From the NCBI GenBank assembly GCA_947650365.1, contig CANTAL010000139.1, positions 124,001 through 188,000 on the forward strand: DNA of 64,000 nt, read 5' to 3'. Shown here piece after piece: positions 52,368 to 62,591 of the stretch. Source of the DNA: Chamaelirium japonicum. Its lineage: Eukaryota; Streptophyta; Magnoliopsida; Liliales; Melanthiaceae. Both the position numbers and the translations under genes were made by a program. Within the stretch, counting starts at the first letter, position 1. Every line of letters begins with the position of its first letter. Under the pieces are notes generated by a model. The model saw nothing but the letters and a program-made list of their open reading frames with translations. It did no database searches and had not been told where the DNA came from.

Positions 52368-53434
52368 GAATTAGAATTGATCGTACGAATGAAATAGAAT
52401 GGATTGCACAAATGATTTAGAATGGATCGTACGAATGGATCGTGTGAAAGAATTAGAATGGATTGAATGAATGAATTAGAATGGATCGTACGAATGAATT
52501 AGAATGGATCATACGAAGGAATTAGAATGGATCGTACGAATGTATTAGAATGGATCCTATGAATGAATTAGAATGGATCGTGCGAATGAATTAGAATGGA
52601 TCGTACGAATGAATTAGAATGGATCGTGCAAATGAATTAGAATTGATCGAACGAATGAATTAGCATGGATCGTGCTAATGAATTAGAATGGATCGTGCGA
52701 ATGAATTAGAATGGATCGTACGAATGAATTAGAATGGATCGTACGAATGAACTAGAATGGATACATTTGTGCGAATGAATTAGAATGGATCGTACGAATG
52801 AATTAGAATGGATCGTACGAATGAATTAGAATGGATCGTACGAATGAATTAGAATGGATACATTCGTGCGAATGAATTAGAATGGATCGTACGAATCAAT
52901 TAGAATGGATCGTGCGAATGAATTAGAATGGATCGTACGAATGAATTAGAATGGATTCGTACGAATGAATTAGAATGGATACATTCGTGCGTACCAATGA
53001 ATTAGAATGGATCGTACGAATGAATTAGAATAGATTGTATGAATGAATTAGAATGGATCGTACGAATGAATTAGAATGGATAATACGAATTAATTAGAAT
53101 GGATCATACGAATGAATTAGAATGGATCGTACGAATGAATTAGAATGGATCGTACGAATGAATTAGAATGGATACATTCGTGCGAATGAATTAGAATGGA
53201 TTGTGCGAATGAATTAGAATGGATCGTACGAATGAATTAGAATGGATCATTAGAATGGATCGTACGAATGAATTAGAATGGATCATACGAATGAACTAGA
53301 ATGGATACATTCGTGCGAATAAAATAGAATGGATCGTACGAATGAATTAGAATGGATCGTACGAATGAATTAGAATAGATACATTCGTGCGAATGAATTA
53401 GAATGGATCGGACGAATGAATTAGAATGGATCGT
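52189..53434 (+). repeat. satellite block F32
   Basis: Contains truncated monomers (GTACGAATGGATCGTGTG near 52430; GATCATTAGAATGG near 53246; GTGCGTACCAATG near 52990). It ends at GATCGTACGCTCGAATG. Confidence 0.94.
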
Positions 53435-54257
53435 ACGCTCGAATGTATCCATTCTAATCCATTCGTACGATCCATTCTAATCCATTCGTACGATCCATTC
53501 TAATTCATTCGCATGAATGTAACCATTCTAATTCATTCATTTGATCCATTCTAATTCATTCGTACGATCCATTCTAATTCATTCATACGATCCATTCTAA
53601 TTCATTCGTACGATCCATTCTAATTCATTCGCATGAATGTAACCATTCTAATTCATTCATTTGATCCATTCTAATTCATTCGTACGATCCATTCTAATTC
53701 ATTCGTCCGATCCATTCTAATTCATTCGCACGAATGTATCCATTCTAATTCATTCGTATGATCCATTCTAATTCATTCGTACGATCCATTCTAATTCATT
53801 CGTAAGATCCATTCTAATTCATTCGTACGATCCATTCTAATTCATTCGTACGATCCATTCTAATTCATTCGCACGATCCATTCTAATTCATTTGCACGAA
53901 TATATCCATTCTAATTCATTCGTACAATCCATTCTAATTCCTTCGTACGATCCATTCTAATTCATTCATACGATCCATTCTAATTCATTCGCACGATCCA
54001 TTCTAATTCATTAATAGGATCCATTCTAATTCATTCATACGATCTATTCTAATTCTTTCGCACGAATGTATCCATTCTAATTCATTCGCATGAATGTATC
54101 CATTCCAATTCATTCGTACGAATCCATTCTAATTCATTCATACAATCTATTCTATTTCATTCGTACGATCTATTCTAGTTCATTCGTACGATCCATTCTA
54201 ATTCATTCGTATGTATTTCATTCGTACGATCCATTCTTACTCATTCGTATGATCCAT
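53435..54257 (-). repeat. satellite block R33
   Basis: Contains a repeated CATGAATGTAACC/CATTTGATCC pair (about 53510 and 53630) and a truncated CGTATGTATTTC near 54210. An open frame from 54090 to 54326 runs through its end into the next block. Confidence 0.94.
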
Positions 54258-54421
54258 TATGGATACATTCGTGCGAATGAATTAGAACGGATCATACGAA
54301 AGAGTAAGAATGGATCGTACGAATGAAATAGAATGGATTGTGCGAATGAATTAGAATGGATCGTAGAATGGATCATAATAGATCGTGTGAAAGAATTAGA
54401 ATGGATTGTATGAATGAATTA
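54258..54421 (+). repeat. satellite block F33
   Basis: F arm of the 386-bp palindrome. Confidence 0.94.
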
Positions 54422-54454
54422 GAATGAATTCGTACGATCCATTCGAATTCATTC
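54422..54454. repeat. EcoRI-type hairpin switch, loop N-D
   Basis: Perfect arms 54422-54432 and 54444-54454, loop TACGATCCATT. Centre of the long palindrome. Confidence 0.94.
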
Positions 54455-54630
54455 GCACGATCCATTCTAATTCATTCATACGATCCATTCTAATTCTTTC
54501 ACACGATCTATTCTGATCCATTCTACGATCCATTCTAATTCATTCGCACAATCCATTCTATTTCATTCGTACGATCCATTCTTACTCATTCGTATGATCC
54601 ATTCTAATTCATTCGCACGAATGTATCCAT
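54455..54630 (-). repeat. satellite block R34
   Basis: R arm of the 386-bp palindrome, with one extra monomer next to the hairpin. Confidence 0.94.
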
Positions 54631-55022
54631 AATGGATTATACGAATGAGTAAGAATGGATCGCACGAATGAAATAGAATGGATTGTATGAATGAATTAGA
54701 ATGGATCGTGCGAATGAATTAGAATGGATCGTACGAATGAATTAGAATGGATCGTATGAATGAACTAGAATGGATACATTCGTACGAATGAATTAGAATG
54801 GATCGTACGAAAGAATTAGAATGGATCGTACGAATGAATTAGAATGGATCTTACGAATGAAATAGAATGGATTATACGAATGAATTAAAATGGATCGTAC
54901 GAATGAAATAGAATAGATTGTACGAATGAATTAGAATGGATCGTACGAATGAATTAGAATGTGTACGAATGAATTAGAATAGATCGTGTGAAAGAATTAG
55001 AATGGATTGTATGAATGAATTA
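54631..55022 (+). repeat. satellite block F34
   Basis: Starts after ATCCATAATGGAT. It includes an 11-bp joined fragment GAATGTGTACGAATG near 54958. Confidence 0.94.
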
Positions 55023-55055
55023 GAATGAATTCGTACGATCCATTCGAATTCATTC
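55023..55055. repeat. EcoRI-type hairpin switch, loop N-D
   Basis: Perfect arms 55023-55033 and 55045-55055, loop TACGATCCATT. Only 601 bp from the previous hairpin. Confidence 0.94.
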
Positions 55056-55869
55056 GCACGATCCATTCTAATTCATTCATACGATCCATTCTAATTCATT
55101 CATATAATCCATTCTAATTCTTTCACACGATCCATTCTAATTCATTCGTAGGATCCATTCTAATTCATTCGTACAATCTATTCTATTTCATTCGTACGAT
55201 CCATTCTTACTCATTCGTATAATCCATTCTAATTCATTCGGACGAATGTATCCATTCTTATTCATTCGTACGATCCATTCTAATTCATTCGTACGATCCA
55301 TTCTAATTCATTCGTACGATCCATTCTAATTCATTCGTCCGATTCATTCTAATTTATTCGCACGAATGTATCCATTCTAATTCATTCGTATGATCCATTC
55401 TAATTCATTCGTACGATCTATTCTATTCTAGTTCATTCGTACGATCCATTCTAATTCATTCGTACGATCCATTCTAATTCATTCGCACGATCCATTCTAA
55501 TTCATTCGTACGATCAATTCTAATTCATTCGCACAAATGTATCCATTCTAATTCATTCGTATGATCCATTTTAATTCATTCATACAATCCATTCTAATTC
55601 TTTCACACGATCTATTCTAATTCATTCGTAGGATCCATTCTAATTCGTTCGTACACATTCTAATTCATTCGTACGATCCATTCTAATTCATTCGTACAAT
55701 CCATTCTAATTCATTCGTACGATCCATTCTAATTCATTCGCACAATCCATTCTATTTCATTCGTACGATCCATTCTTACTCATTCCATTCGTACTCATTC
55801 TAATTCATTCGTAGGATCCATTCTAATTCGTTCGTACACATTCTAATTCATTCGCACGAATGTATCCAT
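55056..55869 (-). repeat. satellite block R35, partly scrambled
   Basis: Regular to about 55420, then irregular: CTATTCTATTCTAG, CGTACACATTC twice (about 55650 and 55835), CATTCCATTCGTACTCATTC near 55790. It exits at ATCCATAATGGAT, 55864-55876. Confidence 0.93.
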
Positions 55870-56026
55870 AATGGATCATACGAATGAGTAAGAATGGATC
55901 GTACGAATGAAATAGAATGGATTGTGCGAATGAATTAGAATGGACCGTACGAATGAATTAGACGTACGAATGAATTAGAATGGATACATTCGTGCGAATA
56001 AATTAGAATGGATCATACGAATGAGT
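55870..56026 (+). repeat. satellite block F35
   Basis: Short, with the truncated ATTAGACGTACG. It ends in GAATGAGTGATCC. Confidence 0.93.
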
Positions 56027-56483
56027 GATCCATTCTAATTCATTCGTATGATCCATTCTAATTCATTCGTACGATCCATTCTAATTCATTCGTATGATCC
56101 ATTCTAATTCATTCGTACGATCCATTCTAATTCATTCGCACAAATGTATCCATTCTAATTCATACGAATGAGTGATCCATTCTAATTCATTCGTACGACC
56201 CATTCTAATTCATTCGTACGATTCATTCGTACGATTCATTCTAATTCATTCGTACGATCCATTGTAATTCCTTCGTACGATCCATTCTAATTCGTTCGTA
56301 CGATCTATTCTAATTCATTCGTACGATCCATTCTAATTCATTCGTACGATCCATTCTAATTCCTTCGTACTATCCATTCTAATTCATTCGTACAATCCTT
56401 TCTAATTCATTCGTATGATCCATTTTAATTAATTCGTATGATCCATTCTAATTAATTCGTACGATCCATTCTAATTCATTCGT
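56027..56483 (-). repeat. satellite block R36
   Basis: Contains a second ACGAATGAGTGATCC (about 56164-56178), i.e. a few F bases inside R, duplicating the block's own left junction 139 bp on. Exits at CATTCGTATGAATTAG. Confidence 0.92.
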
Positions 56484-57419
56484 ATGAATTAGAATGGATC
56501 ATACGAAGGAATTAGAATGGATCGTATGAATGAATTAGAATGGATCGTACGAAGGAATTAGAATGGATCGTACGAATGAATTAGAATGGATCGTACGAAT
56601 GAATTAGAATAGATCGTACGAATGAATTAGAATGGATAGTACGAAGGAATTAGAATGGATCGTATGAATGAATTAGAATAGATCGTACGAATGAATTAGA
56701 ATGGATCGTACGAATCAACTAGAATGGATATATTCGTGCGAATGTAGAATGGATCGTATGAATGAATTAGAATGGATCGTACGAATGAATTAGAATGGAT
56801 CGTACGAATGAATTAGAATGGATACATTCACGAATGAATTAAAATGGATCGTACGAATGAATTAGAATGGATCTTACGAATGAATTAGAATGGATCGTAC
56901 GAATGAATTAGAATGGATCGTACGAATGAATTAGAATGGATACATTTGCGCGAATGAATTAGAATGGATCGTACGAATGAATTAGAATGGATCGTACGAA
57001 TGAATTAGAATGGATCGTACGAATGAATTAGAATGGATCGTGCGAATGAATTAGAATGGATCATGTGAAAGAATTAGAATGGATCGTACGAATGAATTAG
57101 AATGGATCGTGCGAATGAATTAGAATGGATCGTACGAATGAATTAGAATGGATACATTTGTGCGAATGAATTAGAATGGATCGTACGAATGAATTAGAAT
57201 GGATCATGTGAAAGAATTAGAATGGATTGTACGAATGAATTAGAATGGATCCTATGAATGAATTAGAATGGATCGTGCGAATGAATTAGAATGGATCGTA
57301 CGAATGAATTAGAATGGTTCAAATGAATGAATTAGAATGTACGAATGGATTAGAATGGATCGTACGAATGGATTAGAATGGATACATTCGTGCGAATGAA
57401 TTAGAATGGATTGTATGGT
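56484..57419 (+). repeat. satellite block F36
   Basis: Contains truncated monomers near 56745 (GAATGTAGAATGG) and 57335 (TTAGAATGTACGAATGG). Ends at TATGGTACGATCC. Confidence 0.93.
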
Positions 57420-57552
57420 ACGATCCATTCTAATTCATTCGCACGATCCATTCTAATTCATTCGTACGATCCATTCTAATTCATTCATACGATCCATTCT
57501 AATTCATTCGTACGATCCATTCTAATACATTCGTATATTCCATTGTAAGATC
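57420..57552 (-). repeat. satellite block R37
   Basis: Counterpart of R27 and R31, with ATATTCCATTGTAAGATCC at its exit. Confidence 0.93.
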
Positions 57553-58271
57553 CTACGAATGAATTAGAATGGTTTGTACGAATGAATTAGAATGGATCGT
57601 ACGAATGAATTAGAGTGGATCGTGCGAATGAATTAGAATGGATACATTCGTGCGAATGAATTAGAATGGATCGGACGAATGAATTAGAATGGATCGTACG
57701 AATGAATTAGAATGAATCAAATGAATGAATTAGAATGGTCACATTCATACGAATGGATTAGAATGGATCGTACGAATGGATTAGAATGGATCGTACGAAT
57801 GAACTAGAATGGATACATTCGTGCGAATGAATTAGAATGGATCGTACGAATGAATTAGAATGGATCGTATGAATGAATTAGAATGGATCTTACGAATGAA
57901 TTAGAATGGATCATACGAATGAATTAGAATGGATCGTACGAATGAATTAGAATGGATACATTCGTGCGAATGAATTAGAATGGATCGGACGAATGAATTA
58001 GAATGGATCGTACGAATGAATTAGAATGGATCATACGATTGAATTAGAATGGATCGTATGAATAAATTAGAATGGATACATTCATCCGAATGAATTAGAA
58101 TGGATCATACGAATGAGTAAGAATGGATCGTACGAATGTATTAGAATAGATTGTACGAATGAATTAGAATGGATTAGACGAATGAATTAGAATGGATCGT
58201 CTGAAAGAATTAGAATGGATTGTATGAATGAATTAGAATGGATCGTATGAATGAATTAGAATGGATCGTGC
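57553..58271 (+). repeat. satellite block F37
   Basis: Carries higher-order monomers 1-8 from about 57797, then the alternative CATTCATCCG/GAGTAAG ending. Confidence 0.95.
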
Positions 58272-58304
58272 GAATGAATTCGAATGGATCGTACGAATTC
58301 ATTC
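58272..58304. repeat. EcoRI-type hairpin switch, loop D-N (inverted)
   Basis: Perfect arms 58272-58282 and 58294-58304, loop AATGGATCGTA. The two extra monomers normally on the R side lie on the F side here. Confidence 0.94.
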
Positions 58305-58870
58305 TAATTCATTCATACAATCCATTCTAATTCTTTCACACGATCTATTCTAATTCATTCGTAGGATCCATTCTAATTTATTCATACAATCTATTCTATT
58401 TCATTCGTATGATCCATTCTTACTCATTCGTAAGATCCATTCTAATTCATTCGGACGAATGTATCTATTCTAATTTATTCGTACGATCCATTCTAATTCA
58501 TTCGTACGATCCATTCTAATTCATTCGTACGATCCATTCTAATTCATTCGTCCGATCCATTCTAATTCATTCGCACGAATGTATCCATTCTAATTCATTC
58601 GTACGGTCCATTCTAATTCATTCGTACGATCCATTCTAATTCATTCGTAAGATCCATTCTAATTCATTCGTACGATCCATTCTAATTCATTCATACGATC
58701 CATTCTCATTCATTCGCACGAATGTATCCATTCTAGTTCATTCGTACGATCCATTCTAATTCATTCGTACGATCCATTCTAATTCATTCGCACGATCCAT
58801 TCTAATTCATTCGTATGATCAATTCTAATTCATTCGTACGATCCATTCTTACTCATTCGTATGATCCATT
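58305..58870 (-). repeat. satellite block R38
   Basis: Includes a GTCCG/28/GTAAG/CTAGTTC series. Exits at ATCCATTATGGAT. Confidence 0.95.
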
Positions 58871-59046
58871 ATGGATACATTCGTGCGAATGAATTAGAAT
58901 GGATCATACGAATGAGTAAGAATGGATCGTAAGAATGAAATAGAATGGATTGTGCGAATGAATTAGAATGGATCGTAGAATGGATCAGAATAGATCGTGT
59001 GAAAGAATTAGAATGGATCGTATGAATGAATTAGAATGGATCGTGC
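58871..59046 (+). repeat. satellite block F38
   Basis: F arm of the second 386-bp palindrome. Confidence 0.94.
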
Positions 59047-59079
59047 GAATGAATTCGAATGGATCGTACTAATTCATTC
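59047..59079. repeat. EcoRI-type hairpin switch, loop D-N (inverted)
   Basis: Left arm 59047-59057, loop AATGGATCGTA 59058-59068, right arm CTAATTCATTC 59069-59079 with one mismatch. Confidence 0.91.
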
Positions 59080-59242
59080 TAATTCATTCATACAATCCAT
59101 TCTAATTCTTTCACACGATCTATTCTGATCCATTCTATGATCCATTCTAATTCATTCGCACAATCCATTCTATTTCATTCTTACGATCCATTCTTACTCA
59201 TTCGTATGATCCATTCTAATTCATTCGCACGAATGTATCCAT
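59080..59242 (-). repeat. satellite block R39
   Basis: R arm of the second 386-bp palindrome. Confidence 0.94.
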
Positions 59243-61935
59243 AATGGATCATACGAATGAGTAAGAATGGATCGTACGAATGAATTAGAATTGATCGTAC
59301 GAATGAATTAGAATGGATCGTGCGAATGAATTAGAATGGATCGTACGAATGAATTAGAATGGATCGTACGAATGAACTAGAATGGATACATTCGTGCGAA
59401 TGAATGAGAATGGATCGTATGAATGAATTAGAATGGATCGTACGAATGAATTAGAATGGATCTTACGAATGAATTAGAATGGATCGTACGAATGAATTAG
59501 AATGGACCGTACGAATGAATTAGAATGGATTATACGAATGAATTAGAATGGATTCGTACGAATGAATTAGAATGGATACATTCGTGCGAATGAATTAGAA
59601 TGGATACATTCGTACGAAAGAATTAGAATAGATCGTATGAATGAATTAGAATGGATCCTATGAATGAATTAGAATGGATCGTGCGAATGAATTAGAATGG
59701 ATCGTACGAATGAATTAGAATTGATCGTACGAATGAATTAGAATGGATCGTACGAAGGAATTAGAATGGATCATACGAATGAATTAGAATGGATATATTC
59801 GTGCAAATGAATTAGAATGGATCGTGCGAATGAATTAGAATGGATCGTACGAATGAATTAGAATGGATCTTATGAATGAATTAGAATGGATCGTACGAAT
59901 GAATTAGAATGGATCGTACGAATGAATTAGAATGGATACATTCGTGCGAATGAATTAGAATGGATCGGACGAATGAATTAGAATGGATCGTACGAATGAA
60001 TTAGAATGGATCAAATGATTGAATTAGAATAGTTACATTCATGCGAATGAATTAGAATGGATCGTACGACTGGATTAGAATGGATCGTACGAATGGATTA
60101 GAATGGATACATTCGAGCGAATGAATTAGAATGGATCGTACGAATGAATTAGAATGGATCGTACGAATGAATTAGAATGGATCCTACGAATGGATTAGAA
60201 TGGATACCTTTGTGCATATGAATTAGAATGGATCGTACGAATGAATTAGAATGGATCATATTAATGAATTAGAATGGATACATTCGTGCGAATAAATTAG
60301 AATGGATCGTACGAATGAATTAGAATGGATCTTACGAATGAATTAGAATGGATCGTACGAATAAATTAGAATAGCTCATACCAATGAATTAGAATGAATC
60401 GTATGAATGAATTAGAATGGTTACATTCGTGCGAATGAATTAGAATAGATCGTACGAATGAATTAGAATGGATCGTACGAATAAATTAGAATGGATCGTG
60501 GGAATGAATTAGAATGGATCGTACGAATGAATTAGAATGGATCCACCGAATGAGTTAGAATGGATCATACGAATGAATTAGAATGTATTGTATGAATGAA
60601 TTAGAATGGATTGTGCGAATGAATTAGAATGGATTGTATGAATGAATAAGAATGGATGAAATAGAATGGATCGTATGAATGAATTAGAATGGATACATTC
60701 ATGTGAATGAATTAGAATGGATCGTATGAATGAATTAGAATAGATTTTGTGAATGAATTAGAACTGATCGTACGAATGAATTAGAATGGATACATTCGTG
60801 CGAATGAATAAGAATGGATTGTATGAATGAATTAGAATGGATCGTACGAATGAACTAGAATGGATACATTCGTGCGAATGAATTAGAATGGATCGTACGA
60901 ATGAATTAGAATGGATCGTACGAATGAATTAGAATAGATCTTACGAATGAATTAGAATGGGTCGTACGAATGAATTAGAATGGATCGTATGAATGAATTA
61001 GAATGGATCGTACGAATGAATTAGAATGGATACATTCGTACGAATGAATTAGAATGGATCGGACGAATGAATTAGAATGGATCATACGAATGAATTAGAA
61101 TGGATCGTATGAATGAATTAGAATGGATCGTACGAATAAATTAGAATGGATACATTCGTCCGAATGAATTAGAATGGATCATACGAATGAGTAAGAATAG
61201 ATCGTACGAATGAAATAGAATAGATTGTACGAATGAATTAGAATGGATCCTACGAATGAATTACAATGGATCGTGTGAAAGAATTAGAATGGATCGTACG
61301 AATGAATTAGAATGGATCCTGTGAAAGAATTAGAATGGATCGTACGAAGGAATTAGAATGGATCGTATGAATGAATTAGAATGGATCGTATGAGTGAATT
61401 AGAATGGATAGTGCGAATGAATTAGAATGGATCGTATGAATGAATTAGAATGGATCATGCGAATGAATTCGAATGGATCGTACGAATGAGTAAGAATGGA
61501 TCGTACGAATGAAATAGAATGGATCGTACGAATGAATTAGAATGGATCGTACAAATAAATTAGAATGGATACATTCGTCCGAATGAATTAGAATGGATCA
61601 TACGAATGAGTAAGAATGGATCGTACGAATGAAATAGAATAGATTATACGAATGAATTAGAATGGATCCTACGAATGAATTGGAATGGATCGTGTGAAAG
61701 AATTAGAATGGATTGTATGAATGAATTAGAATGGATCCTATGAATGAATTAGAATAGATCGTGCGAATGAATTAGAATGGATCGTACGAATGAATCAGAA
61801 TGGATCGTGGTAATGAATTAGAATTGATCGAACGAATGAATTAGCATGGATCGTGCTAATGAATTAGAATGGAACGTACGAATAAATTAGAATGGATCGT
61901 GTGAAAGAATTAGAATGGATTGTATGAATGAATTA
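59243..61935 (+). repeat. satellite block F39
   Basis: 2.7 kb of F. Contains a full 18-monomer unit, a relic of the F3 module near 60350-60660 (TAGCTCATACC, CCACCGAATGAGTTAG), a truncated GGATGAAATAG near 60656, two AATAAATTAG/CATTCGTCCG endings (61135, 61555) and the TAGCATGG series before the hairpin. Confidence 0.95.
59777..60215 (+). repeat. 18-monomer higher-order unit, complete (439 bp)
   Basis: Standard order, but monomer 1 has AATTAG rather than AACTAG and TATATTCGTGC. Confidence 0.88.
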
Positions 61936-61968
61936 GAATGAATTCGTACGATCCATTCGAATTCATTC
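61936..61968. repeat. EcoRI-type hairpin switch, loop N-D
   Basis: Perfect arms 61936-61946 and 61958-61968, loop TACGATCCATT. Confidence 0.94.
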
Positions 61969-62484
61969 GCACGATCCATTCTAATTCATTCATACGATCC
62001 ATTCTAATTCATTCATACAATCCATTCTAATTCTTTCACACGATCCATTCTAATTCATTCATAGGATCCATTCTAATTAATTCGTACAATCTATTCTATT
62101 TCATTCATACGATCCATTCTTACTCATTCGTATGATCCATTCTAATTCATTCGGACGAATGTATCCATTCTAATTTATTCGTACGATGCATTCTAATTCA
62201 TTCGTACGATCCATTCTAATTCATTCGTACGATCCATTCTAATTCATTCGTCCGATCCATTCTAATTCATTCGCACGAATGTATCCATTCTAATTCATTC
62301 GTACGATCCATTATAATTCATTCGTACGATCCATTCTAATTCATTCGTAAGATCTATTCTAATTCATTCGTACGATCCATTCTAATTCATTCGTACGATC
62401 CATTCTAATTCATTCGCACGAATGTATCCATTATAGTTCATTCGTATGATCCATTCTAATTCATTCATACAATCCATTCTAATT
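61969..62484 (-). repeat. satellite block R40
   Basis: Follows the post-hairpin order of R2 and R7. It exits through an 11-bp-arm hairpin (62472-62482 and 62487-62497, 4-nt loop TTCA). Confidence 0.95.
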
Positions 62485-62558
62485 CATTAGAATGGATCGT
62501 GCGAATGAATTAGAATGGATCGTACGAATGAATTAGAATAGATTGTATGAATGAATTA
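62485..62558 (+). repeat. satellite block F40, tiny
   Basis: About three F monomers between two switches. Confidence 0.92.
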
Positions 62559-62591
62559 GAATGAATTCGTACGATCCATTCGAATTCATTC
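62559..62591. repeat. EcoRI-type hairpin switch, loop N-D
   Basis: Perfect arms 62559-62569 and 62581-62591, loop TACGATCCATT. 623 bp from the previous hairpin. Confidence 0.94.

Larger units (their letters stand above)
54252..54637. repeat. 386-bp long palindrome, N-D orientation
   Basis: Outer ends are ATCCATTATGGAT (54252-54264) and its inverse ATCCATAATGGAT (54625-54637); the centre is the hairpin 54422-54454. The F arm reads 28-mer, GAGTAAG (here as AAGAGTAAG), GAAATAG, GTGCG, the truncated GATCGTAGAATGGATCA, GTGTGAAAG; the R arm repeats all of these reversed, including the truncated monomer (TGATCCATTCTACGATC). Only a few arm mismatches were seen. Confidence 0.92.
58864..59249. repeat. 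386-bp long palindrome, D-N orientation
   Basis: Same element as 54252-54637, ends ATCCATTATGGAT (58864-58876) and ATCCATAATGGAT (59237-59249). The asymmetric centre reads in the opposite direction (AATGGATCGTA loop, extra monomer on the F side). Both arms share a private change not in the other copy: CGTAAGAATG at about 58927 and CATTCTTACG at about 59177. Confidence 0.92.

Noticed and set aside
54090..54326. 78-codon open frame on the + strand
   Set aside because: Runs through an R block and crosses the ATCCATTATGGAT switch into F, which changes the repeat peptide at its end. No sign of selection as protein.
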